64,000 nucleotides of DNA from Deroplatys truncata (GCA_030765065.1 CM060990.1:11903501-11967500), one strand, 5' to 3'; positions 25,256 to 37,300 are shown, numbered from the stretch's first letter. Translations and numbers: made by a program. The notes: generated from the sequence alone by a model not told the origin.

Positions 25256-28105
25256 GGAGTAACACTTTAGCCGAAAATCATCACTCTACCTTGGTCGATG
25301 TGACTGTTATTTTCTTGCATAACTCTCGTTCTGCTCGCTCAACCTTGCCGCTCTGCATACATCTGGGTTACCGCAACCGTTAGAGATGTATACCTAACAC
25401 TTATATTCTGGAAACAATGGTGAGCGGTTTCTGGGCGGAAGTGACAGCCTTTGGCTATATATAGTTTATAATTTTTGGTTTCCGTCTTTGAAGCGATGGA
25501 AATAGTGACGTATGTCTAACGTTCTTTATGCAGTGGAGTTAATTATCTATTTACATGACAGTAATAATTTTCATTTCTCACATATTTTACAAAATGGGCG
25601 TTTCTAAACAATCTTTCTGGTTTACACTCATTTCATAATGGTAGGAACTCCCAGGGTTATATCAGTGTAGAATGAGCACTAGAGCTTTATCCCGTAAGGG
25701 TTCTATTACATGTGAAACTGTTGAAATGAGGCTGTCGCATTTAAGCACACGTCAGCGTAGCCCTCAAACTACTGCGTCACATAGGTCGACAAACTATTCC
25801 TCAAATAGAAATACGATAAATCATCTACCTTGCTAAGAATAACAAACCTTTCCGCACAGGAATTTTAACACCCGCCGTTATTGCTAAGTGACCTCAAGCC
25901 ACAAATGTAATTAGTAATAATTAACCATGTCTCAGATGTACGCCGAGTTCCTTGCGGCAATTAAGCTACTTCCAAGCAACCACGTTTATCAGTATTAGTA
26001 CATACCTGTAATACAGTGCGGGCGTTTTATGGTGAGGCCACGGTTCGCGCGTATGCGTGCTCCACACACTATCTGTTACACTGGGGACTTTTCGTTCCAT
26101 AAATCCTGCGTTCCTTACTCACGAGTGATAATAAATGCACTATAATGATTACTAACCCTGGTATATGTGGTGTTGGAAGTGGTGTCCATCTGCGTGAAGA
26201 TATTCCTGGCATCTTCGGATGAAATTTCCATTTCCACTCATAAGTTCTTGCGTAATGTTAATTATTTCTGTTTTATATTGTCCTTAAGTTCGTCTATGGT
26301 GTGGAGAGTGTTTCTATAAACTCTATTTTTTAGAGCTCTTCACAAATGGATGCACCAATTTCTTCAATTTTTTCCTGCGTTAGAACATTTGTTCTTGTTT
26401 CTTAGCTTCACCGTTTAGCGATCGCCTTCTCCTAAACTTATTTACCGGATGCCTGACAGTTTCTTTACCTGGAACTAGAATACGAGGAAGCTTCTCCTAC
26501 AATTGTCTACAACTATTTACATGATTTCGTTTTACGTATGTATCGTACGTAAACATCCGTTTGTCGGCAGGCATTGCTCTGGACTAATAACAAGACAAAA
26601 ACACCCTCAAGGAAATCACACACAACACCGGGGTCTTGAATAAACTTTCGCCTTAGAGATGCACAACTATCTTTACAACACGAACACAAAGCAGCGACGG
26701 AAGCACAGCTGATAAAGATAACCTTGGTCGCGTCATGCGCCGCCAGTTGCGCATCGGAAAAGTACCGAGGTCAGTACAGTACAGCGTGCTACGCATATGG
26801 GACATTCCATGTGAAATCGAAAGGCAAAAACCTCACATTTTTTGTTTCCGTTGTAATTTTTCCTATTAACAAGGAATGCTAAGGAAACCATATTTAGCAA
26901 ATATTAGCATCTGAAACCCAATGGCTATCTCATTATTGAACGATAAATGTAGCGTATTAATTCATTTTGTCCCTCTTTAGTTGCGCATAGCTCCGGGACG
27001 CTTTATGTCAGAATATTGTACCAAATCTCATTTTGTAGATAAAAGTCCCCATTTCATCACAGCATATACTAAGTATTTTTACAATATTCACAAAAACCTA
27101 TATACAGTCTTTCACTTATTTTATGCGTTTCTGGGCTTTTATAAAACTAAAATATTACAATGAGGATAGTCCATAGCGTCATTATCAGAAGTCGGCAATG
27201 TTGGTAAAGTGGTTGTGTTTGGGTGTGCATAGTTATAACACAAAAAGTGATAAACGCAGCGATTTACGTAGCTGATGCACGATGATCACTAAGCGCTCTG
27301 TGAGGAAATATTCAGAACCACATAGTGGTTAGTGAGCGTTCTCATGGTTTACCCTTACGCAGCAGCTTACTTGACTTTCAGCTCAAAACAAACGTGCGAC
27401 AGCGACCATGAGCATATTAAATAATTTTCTTCTAAAAAGACGAAAACTTATCAGCAACCATTACCGTAACATATATGTTTGATTCTGTTTAAATTACGGA
27501 ATCTTACCACATATAATAAAATTATTTTTCTTAATCCGTAACCGCCTACACTTGAAAAAATAGAAATGTCTTCACTTAAATAAATATAACAACATGTTAA
27601 CTTATCAATATGAAATTAAAGCTTAGGGAATGAAAAAAGCTGGATTTAAACAATTCGAGTTAAAGGTTTCTATTTATGTTAAGGTGATAAGTTGCGGTGC
27701 CGCGACCGAGCTGCTGTTTGTTACACTACGCCTTTAACCGTGCGGACTGTACAAGTGGTCAAACAATGCTGTCTTTAAACTCAAAGTTACATTAAAAAAA
27801 TAACTGCAATAAGCCGACAAAAAGGTAAAGTCATCAGATAATATTACAGGAGAGTTTTTACGTTAGGTTCACATCCCCCAAAAAGAATTCCAAAATAAAT
27901 ATAAGTAAACAGAGTACATTGGTTTCAACTAAAGGAATAAAAAGTGTAATTAAATTATCCGCATTTAATAAGAGTATGACTGCAGAAGTTAAAGAAAATA
28001 GGGCAAATTTCTCAAGGATGAGAACACATTTGTAATTGTTTTTATTTGGTAGAGAAAAAATGACAACGAAATTATTGCGCATTGCTCAAGTTAATCGACA
28101 AAGGA
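25256..28105. other. Unassigned stretch
   Basis: No recognisable gene or repeat. The short frames (26981-27163 on +, 27858-28082 on -) have no domain signature. A LINE 5' part could lie in the last few hundred bases but is not recognisable. Confidence 0.4.
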
Positions 28106-30475
28106 CCCACGTGCCAGTTAAGGAAGTTACTTGAACATAGATATCCAGGAACCGTACGTAGCAAAGATTGTGTTGCTCACATGCCGCTTTTCGTTAGACA
28201 AGTAATCTTTCCTGAGAACGCTATGGCAGCTAATATAGACACGTGAGCTGTGTCGAAATAACTCATAGGAACGGTAAATTTATTTTCGCAAATTATTATT
28301 TTCAGTATAGTTTACCAATTTAGCTATCTTTAGACAAAACTTAAGGACATACAAAATATTTATCAAGATAAGGAACTATACACTTGCGTGATTGTAGCGC
28401 CAAATTGAAATGGAGGTATAGTAAACATACAACTGAGAAAGCTGAAAACTTGGAAGAAGTAATATTAAATCAAAGGAACGATCCACCATCGTTTGAAAAT
28501 AGAGCTGGGGACAGTGAAAATATTAACATAACGTTATGTTCGAAAAGAAGGAACGAAAAATAACAAACTGGGGGGCAGGACAAGCATTTGTCTCCAGGGA
28601 TCACAATATAATGTCGTGGTAACAAAGATGGAGGAGATTTATTATACAGTTTCATGCAAGTAAGTTGGTTTAAGATGCGACAGGAATTTAACATATAAAG
28701 ATTATGCTGTGGACGAAGATGGAGAAAGTTTAACGGAAGCAATTATAACTGTTGTGGATAAGACAGTTCTCTCAGAAAAGGCCAAAAATTTGGTCACATA
28801 AACAGCAAAAGGCTAGACTGTTGACCAGAAAATTAAGACACATCTATCATTTATAGAGAAAAGAAATAAATTTACAGCGGTATAGAGAAACTAAACGTAA
28901 AATATAAGGACTTAATAGAAGAAATTCGGAAAAATCATTGGAAAGTATTTGTAAACAAAAAAAATGAACAAGGCAATGGATAAAATTAAGAAACCGGAAA
29001 TGATAACACTAATTAGAAAAGATGGAACCATGACGGAAAATTGGCAACAATCAACTTCTTTGCTATTAAACACCTTGCAACCTGATGATAAAATTGACAA
29101 GGATGAAGAAATACATAAATAAAAAGAATAGAATCTAGAGTACCTTACAATAGAAAACCTACATGTCCTATTGATATTTCTGAAATTATATTCATTTTCA
29201 ATAAATTAAAACCAAAAAAACGCAGCAAGACCGGATGGTATTATGAATGAGGTTTTATATAATCTGAAAGAAGAAATAATTCCCTTTTACACATGTTTTC
29301 TAACGATTGCATACGGAAAGGAAGGTCTCTTATGTTCGGAAAAATGATAGAACAGTAATACTGAAACGATAAAGACCTCAAATCCCAAAATCTTATATAT
29401 CGATATGTTTGCTTAATACAATAAGAAAAATATTTGAACAACTTGTTTTAAAATTAATTTTAGAACTTCGTGAGATGATAGGTATGAAAAAAAAAAACAA
29501 TTTGGGTATAAAAAGGATTTTCCACAGAAGACACCATTGAAAAAGTTCTGGAAACAACTAGAAAAAGTGAAAATAAACCGCATGTAATTAGAATTTTAAT
29601 TGATATTTCTAAGCATTTGACAACCTATGGTGGCCTCATCTTTTTGGCAGATTGAGAAGTAAACATTACACACAAGTATATATAAACTTTTGCAGAATTA
29701 TTGCAAAAGTAGAAAGGTTTATATACAAGGTATAAATTATACCATAAATAAAGAAACTACAAAGGGTGTTCCCAAGGCTCAGGCCTGGAGCCTCTATTTT
29801 GGGATATAGTAATTGAGACCTTAATAGAACAACTGGAGAAGGATTATTATATTTTAAGCTTCATAGCATATGCAGATGATTTGATAGTTATGACTGAAGG
29901 ACAAAGTAGATCACAACTTGAAAATAAGAAAATTTAACCTACAAGAAAATTGAATAATTGGTGTCAAGAATAATTTTGTTCAAAGAAGTCATGTTATGTA
30001 AAAGCCGTCTGAATAGAGACCTATTATTAAAATTGGTAATGAAAGTATAAGAAGAAAGAAACACTCAAAATAACTTGGAATAATGTTAGATGAAACATTG
30101 AACTTTAGGAAGCATGCAGATTATATTACAGAAAAATCCGAAAAAATAATGATGAAGTTAGGAAGGATAACACAACAAAAATTTCAAAATTTCACTAAAC
30201 GCTATAACTATTTATCATAACGCTATGTTTGCCTCCATAATTGCATATGGTGCAAGTGTGCGGGCTATTAGAAAGGACGACATTGTAATTAGGAGGTTGT
30301 TGAGAAGCACACAAAGGAAGGTTCCTTTACGATACACTAGGGCAGTTAGAATTACACCAGCAATGGCACTATTGATAACAACGGCTATATGACGTATAGA
30401 GTACTATGTAATTGGTCTAAAAGGAGCTAGATATTGGTTTAAGAACAGGAATATGGAGATGGTTGAGAATGTAAT
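28106..30475 (+). pseudogene. R1-clade-like non-LTR retrotransposon relic (endonuclease and RT)
   Basis: Fragments in order on + match an APE-type endonuclease and reverse transcriptase. The endonuclease start NIDIQEPYVAK is near 28140; a DCNAK-like block (here DCSAKLKW) is near 28396; PPSFENRAGDSENINITL is near 28484; the DHN block is near 28605. The RT start (ARPDGIMNEVLYNL, about 29228), IDIS...TTYGG (about 29600) and the catalytic AYADDLIVM at about 29868 follow. The C-terminal LLRSTQRKVPLRYTRAVRI block (about 30295) and IEYYVIGLKGARYWFKN (about 30400) are characteristic of the R1 group. Frameshifts and stops are frequent, so it is dead. Live copies nick DNA and reverse transcribe their RNA at the target site. 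No 5' end, ORF1 or poly(A) tail is visible. Confidence 0.75.
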
Positions 30476-30479
30476 CGGA

Positions 30480-30557
30480 CACAGGTTTATAAACAAGGTA
30501 TAAATCATACCATAAGTAAAGAAATTACAAACGGGTGACCCCAAGGCTCAGTCCTGG
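30480..30557 (+). repeat. Second copy of an internal LINE RT segment
   Basis: The segment TTATAAACAAGGTATAAATC...CCCCAAGGCTCAGTCCTGG repeats the LINE's own sequence at about 29715-29790 with a few substitutions. It includes the region encoding the PQGS-type RT block. It sits directly downstream of the C-terminal block, about 770 bp from its homologue, and ends close to the Bel/Pao LTR. Confidence 0.8.
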
Positions 30558-30595
30558 TTACCAAATACCTTATTTATTATTTTATTGTTGTTAGT

Positions 30596-30775
30596 TGGTT
30601 ACAATATCTCTCGGGTAGCTCACCTGAATATACTGTATCTGCCCTTTATTTACGTGCAATACAATATGATGCACTACATTGCAGTGGGTGTCTGATCCAA
30701 CTTTCATACATGTCACATTGCCAACTTTGAAATATTTAAACACTGTTTATACACAACTTTTCAGGGCAACCAACA
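30596..30775 (-). repeat. Bel/Pao 3' LTR (left in window)
   Basis: Homologous to 36651-36801: shared anchors are CCTTTATTTACGTGCAA, ACTACATTGCAG, ATCCAACTTTCATACA, and CAGGGCAACCAACA at the outer edge of the retroviral-type start. Read on the minus strand the LTR starts TGTTGGTTGCCCTGAA and ends about TTGTAACCA, giving TG...CA ends. It carries an extra segment near 30612-30640 not present in the other LTR. Confidence 0.8.
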
Positions 30776-30844
30776 TACCTCTCACCTAAATGGTAAAACA
30801 AATTAATAAATTAATTTAGTACCAGAATAAACAAATGTATATGA

Positions 30845-32050
30845 TCAACCCTTAGGAAAGGTACAGAGTTTAGCATTATGTGGTTTGTAGGTTCCCTTTG
30901 GAGTTCTCACTGTTACAACACGAACTAGTTCATCCTTCCCAGGATGCACAGATTCCACTACTCTAGTCGCCCACCGAAGAGGAGGAAGATTATCCTCCTT
31001 CATGAGCACCAATGTGCCACACTTAAGATTTGGACATTGAGCAGTCCATTTGGTGAGTTGTAGATGGCAAAGATAATCACATAACCACGTTTTCCAGACC
31101 TGCTTGGCGGCAACACTGCAGAAGTAGCCATCTGGAGAGTGTTGTTGATGAAGATGATGATGAAAGCAAGTTTGTTTCTGGGATAGATATGGAGGGTTCG
31201 CCAATTAAAAGATGTCTAGGTGTAAGAAAGGGTAATCTTCAGGAGATGATGGGAGAGGAGTGATTGGCCTCGAGTTAAGACATGCCTCAATTTGAGTTAG
31301 TAATGTGTACATTTCCTCAAATGTGAGGACTTAATTTTCTGCTGCACGTTTCCGGTGAGCCTTAACTGACTAGATTCCTGCCTCCCATAGTCCCTCAAAA
31401 TGTGGCGAGTGTGTAGGGATGAAGTGCCAATTAATCTCTTCCCTTACTGTGAATTCGTTGACTGCACTCTGGTACTCTGAAGAGTTAAACACTCATAAAC
31501 TTCCTTCAATTTGTTTCTAGTTGCTTGGAAACATGCCATTGTCGCTACATATGTGGCTAGGTCTGCCTCTTCTGACAATGAATCGTTTCACAGCTGCTAT
31601 GAAAACCTCGATGGTTAAATTGCTAACCAACTCAATGTGTACAGCTTTGGTTGCATGCACACAAAGAGTGCCATGTAATATTTGGGTCGAGTCCTGCTTC
31701 GTGGTGTGCCTGTCTTTAAGTAAAGTGGGCCACCATAATCCACACCACAATTAGAAAATGGCTTTCCGATTTGAACATAAGCTGCTTGGATGCATTCGCC
31801 CTAAATCTGAAGCATTGAAGGCACTTGTATATTTGTTTTCCGAAAGACAGATCTACCATTCGTTATCCAGAAACGTTGTCGAAGGGATGCAAGACCAACT
31901 GCGCCCTTGCATGCAACAAACGTTTACGTTCATGAATAATGAACAAATCTATCACACGTTGTGATAATGGGGGTATTAAGGGATGCTTTTGGTCAAACGA
32001 CACTTATGCATTGTCTAGTCTGCCGCCTACCCTCAGTAACCCTTGTCCAT
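30845..32050 (-). pseudogene. Bel/Pao integrase relic
   Basis: On the minus strand the block LLRVGGRL (about 32030) introduces an HHCC-type region ending in CLQCFRFRANASKQLM (about 31790). The DDE core follows with HATKAVHIELVSNLT, FIVRRGRPSHICSDNG at 31525-31680, and the C-terminal Pao-type domain at 30845-31204 (CGTLVLMKEDNLPPLRWATR, VRTPKGTYKPHNAKLCTFP). Integrase would insert the cDNA into host DNA. Stops and frame changes separate these blocks and the region between core and C terminus (31210-31510) is degenerate. Confidence 0.85.
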
Positions 32051-32054
32051 GAAT

Positions 32055-32720
32055 AAAGGGATGCAAAGAATGAAGGTTGCTATCTTTGGGAATTGGTTCC
32101 CAATTGTTAATACGTGTATGCGCCTACTTCCAGCAGACAGCCAAACCGGAGGCCCCAAGCAACCGCCGAAGGCCTCTGTCCAGCGCAACATACGCAGAAG
32201 AGTACATCAACAGGATGCAACTTCACAAGAAGTAAGTTCTACGCCAACCTACACCACACCTTCCATACAATCACCTTTCCAACTCTTACCTAAACCCTCG
32301 CTATTTTCACTAGTGTTGCAGTCAGGTTTCATGGCTGCAACCTAATAGCTACCTTTACCCGCTCCCGCCCATAGGGCGGCAGCTTCCATCTTTCACATAC
32401 TAACGCGGGTGCTATGCGGGACCGCACAAAGCCACGCCATTCCACTTTTATCCTTCTTCCATTTTTCCACCCGGTGGAGGAGTTTTTAGTGGGTATGCCG
32501 ACTATTGGTGAGTCCCACACTCTCAGTCCAGACTCCCATCGGGGCTGGGGTCAGTGATTAAATCATTTTCTCCTCCACTCGAAAAAAAACGAAAAAACAA
32601 AAGTATGCGCCTTGGATACGATATGCGCTGTATAACAGAAATGATTCTCATCAATGCCTCTGTTAGATCTTCTGTTGTAATATCACCCAATCGCCTAATG
32701 TGCCGCAATGCACATTATGA
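32055..32720. other. Unidentified insert within the Bel/Pao element
   Basis: About 650 bp separating the RNase H end from the integrase start has no similarity to Pao Pol. It contains GGAGGCCCCAAGCAACCGCC and GGCGGCAGCTTCCATC; a GC-rich stretch then ends in a TCGAAAAAAAACGAAAAAAC tract near 32580. It could be a truncated LINE tail or another SINE, but I cannot assign it. Confidence 0.4.
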
Positions 32721-32839
32721 ATAAATCGAAGTTTGAGCGCCATTACCCGCTGCAAACTTGACAATGCGGAAAATCCAATTAGCATATGTTCCAAACCTTT
32801 TGCAGTTATCAGACATGGAGGTGAAGGAATTTCAACTGC

Positions 32840-33450
32840 AGTTTATACTTTGGTTACTGGCCATGCAGTCTCTGGCTCCTGCAGCCATTGTGACCCCGCC
32901 CACCATAGGTGTACTGATGATAAAAGTTCTGGATTCAACCCTCTTGAGAGGCTATCAGCTGGATTGTCGATTGGAGGGACATGTCTCCAATTTTCTACAT
33001 TTAATGGCTCTTGTATCTCTGCAACACAGTTGCCCACAAAGGTCTTCCAAGAGGTTGGACTTTTGAAAATCTAAGCCAGACAATTGCAGAATCATTCCAG
33101 AACGTCTGTCTGTCTGTCAAACTGCATTTTCACAGCTGTTTTGACTTTGTTTATCAGTTTAACTAACAATACTGCACCACACAACTCCAGACGTGGTAAA
33201 CCGACTTGTCACAAAGGGGATAATCTGGACTTTGAGCTTAAGAGAGATACGTTTACTTTTAGCTTCCCTTTGAATTGATAGACCGTATATAAACACATGC
33301 TCCAATAATCCTTCTCTGACGCATCATAGAAGCCATGCAATTCCTTGTCAATGCACTGTGCATTATTCATCAGTTTCTTGGGAGTTTATGCTGTTCAATG
33401 AGAGCATATTATCGCTCACTTATTACCAAGTTGTTGCCAAGTCAATGGGT
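32840..33450 (-). pseudogene. Bel/Pao RNase H relic
   Basis: The minus strand reads ELHGFYDASEKDYW (about 33350, with the first catalytic Asp of RNase H in the YDASE context), then QVGLPRLELCGAVLLVKL (about 33180), typical of Pao elements. The C-terminal block WRHVPPIDNPADSLSRG lies in an open frame at 32843-33037. RNase H would degrade the RNA of RNA-DNA hybrids. The blocks are interrupted by stops. Confidence 0.85.
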
Positions 33451-33459
33451 AATGCTTCG

Positions 33460-34445
33460 TCCCATGTCAATCCTCTGGACCACAGTAGTTGAAGCCGAAT
33501 TTTTCACTTCATTATCACTGGACCTAAGAGACCAGGGGGTCAAATATGGTGGCTATGCTAGCTAACACTCTGCGTCTGGTTCGAACAGGAGAAGTTTCTT
33601 GTACTGAACATCCTGAAATTAAAACACGTCATAGGCAGGGTGCCAGAGCACTCCTAATGCTCTGATAGTTTCATCCTTTCCTTCTAGACTACAAGGGAAC
33701 TGAGATTCTCTATCTTATCCAGGTATAACCTTCAATACATTTGGATGGGTTTCACACAATTTCCTGAGTGGAAAGCCGGCACTATTTAGCACTGCTGTCA
33801 CTTCTCGATAAATCTGCTGGGCACCTTCAATATTTTCACTTCTGGTCAAGGGTCATCCACATAAAAGTCTTCCCTTATGATTTCTGCAGCACAAGGATTA
33901 GTTTGTTGATTTTCACTGGCCAGCTGTATCAGGCACCTGGTTGCAAGGAATAGAGCTGCTGTTTGACGTAGGTGGCAGTTGTCAGCTTAAAAGTTTGCAC
34001 GGGTTGATTTGAAAAGGCTCTCCAAAATACTCTTTGTAGATGCTGATCATCGGTGTGTACTAGTACCTGACAAAACATTTTATTTATATCTGCTATGATG
34101 ACATATCTGTGAAATCTAAATCTCAACACAATAGAATAAAGATCCTGATGAACCGTCCAACCGACCATCATAATGCCATTAAGGGAGATGAATGATGATG
34201 ATGATGATGACGATCATGACGATGATGATGAACTTAGCTGAAGCATTGAATACAGATCGAACTTTAGTGTTACTGCTATCTTCCTCAAAAACTGCATAAT
34301 GAGGAAGGTAGTAAGACGGCTCTTCCACTTCAATTGACAAAACAGAAACCATGTGGCCCAAAGCCAAATATTCGGTCATCAGTTTAGTGTATTCTTCCTT
34401 TAAGACTGATTGCCGAGGAAAACCTGCGTTCAGTGTAACCAAAAT
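33460..34445 (-). pseudogene. Bel/Pao reverse transcriptase relic
   Basis: On the minus strand the N-terminal RT block (YLALGHMVSV, SYYLPHYAVFEED, VRSVFNASAK) occupies 34240-34442. After a microsatellite expansion comes TVHQDLYSIVLRFRFHRYV with ADINKMFCQVLVHTDDQHLQ (33929-34171). Downstream, ALGVLWHPAYDV (about 33640) and a TRRRVLASIATIFDP-like block (about 33560) represent the connection region. The segment expected to carry the catalytic YVDD box was not recognised, so it is missing or too decayed. The original enzyme would copy element RNA into cDNA in the cytoplasm. Confidence 0.85.
34187..34232 (+). repeat. GATGAT/GACGAT microsatellite inside Bel/Pao RT
   Basis: A short run of GAT triplets with GAC and CAT interruptions. 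It lies exactly where the RT frame reads ...VFNASAK and then turns into a run of isoleucines on the minus strand, so it expanded within the coding region after inactivation. Confidence 0.85.
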
Positions 34446-34924
34446 GCTGTAGCATTACCTATAGAATTGCCAGGTTGTTCACGGGGACCCTCAAATGGCA
34501 ATCTCACAGCAAATATTCCTGGTGTATCTTTGTGTTCTTGTTGAAATTTCCTCCTTCGATCTAGGATTCAATGTGAGTTCTTCTTGCCACCAAAAGCGCT
34601 GCAATTTGGAATGAAGAGCAGCCTCTAGTGCAAGTAATGAGGTTGTTCAAGCCATCGATGATTTAACACTGTGAGCTGATACGGTACCAGCGAATACTCA
34701 TCCGAACACTGTGTTCTGAATTATAGAATGTTCTTTCTGAGTAAACCTTCCAAATTTCAATATGCTGAAGAAGATTGATGCCGCCAATAGCAATTCAATT
34801 TTTTCTGGTTGGTTAAAGTGAGGAATCAGCTAGTTGTAAACCTGATGGTCTCCCCCACTGTGAGCAATCAATGCAACTGGTAGGAAGTGATCCAGAATTG
34901 ACCAGATAACAGTTTTTTTATAAT

Positions 34925-35445
34925 TATCAATCCTTGATTGTACCTCAACTTGACAGATGTGTGAAGATTCTTCCGCGATTGTGTTGCTTATGCCGTTTAC
35001 TGGCAATGTGTGGTTTGCTAACTTTATGCCTTACTGCTTAGCAAACCCTTTCGTCATGAAATTTATCTGCGAGGCGCTGTCTAACAAAGCTCGACATCCG
35101 TGTAATTTTCCTGTGGTAACTACAATTCTTACTACTGTTGTGGACAACAGCACCTGTTGCTGTCTCTTCCTTAAGGAGCAATACGATTGAGACCTATCCG
35201 TATCACTGGCGCTTTCCTTGTGTAGCAGGTTATGATGCCTTCCATTACACGACCTGCATAACTTCGACTGGCAGTCACTGACTATGATCAGGCCTTAGGC
35301 AGTTGTAGCAGACATTGTTACTCTGCACAAACTTAATTCTATTGTTTACAGTCATATTTTTCAATTTATTACATTTATATAAAGTATGATACCTCCGACA
35401 CAGCTTACATAACGAAGTTGAAGGGTGTGGATTGTTTGCGTCCTT
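34925..35445 (-). pseudogene. Bel/Pao Gag zinc knuckles and aspartic protease relic
   Basis: The minus strand from 35445 reads a cysteine-rich nucleocapsid-like stretch: KLCRRYHTLYKC, then CYNCLRPDHS, then CQSKLCRSCNGRHHNLLH, with a stop just before the last. It is followed by a retropepsin signature CRALLDSASQINF, in which D-S-A is the family active-site triad. A stop follows after about eight residues. Upstream of the triad the frame VLLSTTVVRIVV is the usual lead-in. The protease would process the polyprotein. Confidence 0.85.
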
Positions 35446-35657
35446 CACAGTAACTAATTTAGGCTCCGAAACTTCTTGGACAGCTTGCTAGATAGCTGAT
35501 TAACTAATGATCATAATTGCTTGACAATATCATTCTGTGCATGGGGTAAGAATAACAACTCCCAGACATAGAAATCTAAGATCAGGCGAGGGTTCTTCTA
35601 GCGATTACAAGTTAATCTCCAACGTTTCAATCTTTGATTCAGTATGGAAATATAATT

Positions 35658-35945
35658 CGTCCTCCGTAGTGTAGTGGTTGCCATGCTAGCCTCTAGTTCC
35701 CGAGGTCGAGGGTTCAAACCCTGCAGAGGACGATGTGTTTTTTCAGGCGTAAAGGTCCTTAGTATGGCTTCCTTCGAAAGGGAAGTAAAGCCGGTGAACC
35801 CTGTCGTAGATTTACGGCACGTAAAAGAACCTCAAGCCTGATAAAGAGGTCTCTAATAAAATTACCGGTCTTTCACGCCCAGCATAGAATGGGACGCTAA
35901 GGACGACAGCAGTTAAAGAGTGTCCATAATTAAAACTCAATTTAA
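35658..35945 (+). mobile_element. SINE-A copy 2, inserted in Bel/Pao gag
   Basis: Full-length family A copy: CGTCCTCCGTAGTGTAGTGG head, B-box-like GGTCGAGGGTTCAAACCC, the GTAGATTTACGGCACGTAAAAG core and a GTCCATAATTAAAACTC end. It interrupts the gag frame, which resumes on its far side at 35946, so it inserted after the Bel/Pao element. Confidence 0.88.
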
Positions 35946-36144
35946 TTTCCTCAAGAGCTATTCTATCTTCATTAGGTGCACCATCCACATCACTAAGTTC
36001 CAACGGAGACTGCACTTCGTTGTATTTACCTAAACTAGCATTTAATGACCTTTGTCTTACACTGATATCATTCAAGTTCCTACTAAAGCCAACTATTCCA
36101 GTTATTCTTGCCTTAATCGTGGCACGTTTTCCTTCCAAGTCCAT
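35946..36144 (-). pseudogene. Bel/Pao Gag N-terminal relic
   Basis: A minus-strand frame starts with ATG at 36144 (MDLEGKRATIKARITGIVG). It continues for about 66 codons, rich in charged residues (VDGAPNEDRIALEEI), before running into SINE-A. Position and character match the start of Pao-type Gag (short basic start, then helical segments). The 36102-36353 minus frame upstream is more likely leader sequence. Confidence 0.6.
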
Positions 36145-36650
36145 GTTGAAAGGAAAGAAAGAGTTAAAGCAAGAGAAGGGAATGAGCCAAACAAGCTTAC
36201 CTTACGAAAACACCGCCGAATAGAGCTGCTTAGTTCAGCATGCGCGGCTAGATCGCCTAGGGTTCTGTCCGCACCGCCACTTCTTGGAGTGAAGGCAGTT
36301 GGCTGCTCTGTATTTGTGACATCACCGTGGCTTCGCAGGAACAAAATGGACACCCAGTTTACCCGCCAATTCGAAACAAATGGGTTGTTTAGTTGAAACT
36401 TCGAACATTGTGTTTGCTCATTAGCACAATATATGTTTGATTGTAGGAACTTCAGTATGTGCTAGTAACACTGCCATTGCGCCACCTTAATATATTATAC
36501 TGCACTGCGTAATGAAATTCACTTTCCCTCGAGGTCTCACCTCGTGGCCGTTACACGGTCGATGCACATTTCTACAACATGGAACACTCATCCGGTCAAG
36601 AAGGGCCAAAAATGTGCTCATCCGGCGAAGGAGAACCAAAATATATTGGC

Positions 36651-36801
36651 TGGCTACAACTTCTCTCTGTATTTACTGTAACTGTCCTTTATTTACGTGC
36701 AACACTACATTGCAGCGGGTCTCATCCAACTTTCATACACAAGTTGCTAATTTTGAAACATTAAAACAATGTTGATACACAACTGTTCAGGGCAACCAAC
36801 A
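36651..36801 (-). repeat. Bel/Pao 5' LTR (right in window)
   Basis: Partner of 30596-30775; starts TGTTGGTTGCCCTGAACAG on the minus strand and ends near TTGTAGCCA. About 500 bp lie between it and the gag ATG. A primer-binding site could not be assigned to a particular tRNA. Confidence 0.8.
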
Positions 36802-37017
36802 ATTATTATACACGTATTTCATTTAGTTTATATATTTATAAATAATTTAATTTGAATTACCTGTATTTATCATAATCTAAACATTTACCCCTCTTGTTTC
36901 TCTATTTGCATCACTATTTTCACTCAGTATACTCCTACACACTCAATATTCCAAACAGCATCTTAATCACTTCACTACACTACAGAATACGCAACTCCCA
37001 TTTTATTCCTAAAAAAT

Positions 37018-37300
37018 TAAAATTAAGTTGAGTTGTATTTATGGACGCTCTTTAACTGCTGTGGTCCTTCGCTTCCCACTCTATATTGAGCGTGAAAGAC
37101 TGGAAATTTTGCTCAGCGGCCTGCTTATCAGACTTGAGGTTCTTTTACGTGCCGTAAATCTACGATACGGGACCACCGGCTCTACTTCGCTTCCGAAGCT
37201 GAGGATTTTTCCCCCGAAAAAAACCATGGCCTTTCGCCAGGTTTGAACCCGCCACTCGGGAATTAGAGACTAGCATGGTAACCACTACACGACGGAGGTT
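37018..37300 (-). mobile_element. SINE-A copy 3
   Basis: Minus-strand copy: the CCTCCGTCGTGTAGTGGTTACC head is at the right end, GGTTTGAACC is the complement of the B box, and the ATTTATGGACGCTCTTTAACTG 3' end is at the left. It lies about 220 bp beyond the Bel/Pao element. Confidence 0.87.

Larger units (their letters stand above)
30596..36801 (-). mobile_element. Bel/Pao LTR retrotransposon, decayed but with both LTRs
   Basis: The element reads on the minus strand, with relics of Gag, zinc knuckles, protease, RT, RNase H and integrase in the order expected for Bel/Pao Pol. It is bracketed by related LTRs. Every domain is broken by stops or frameshifts, and the two LTRs differ markedly in length (about 180 and 151 bp), so the insertion is old. 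Later events inside it are a SINE-A (35.66 kb), a GAT-type microsatellite in RT (34.19 kb) and an unidentified insert (32.05-32.72 kb). A clear 4-5 bp target duplication was not found. No envelope-like frame is present between integrase and the 3' LTR. Confidence 0.85.

Noticed and set aside
26800-27170. Possible gene start or small transposon near the GGGACATTCC word
   Set aside because: No inverted termini, domain or supported ORF could be established.
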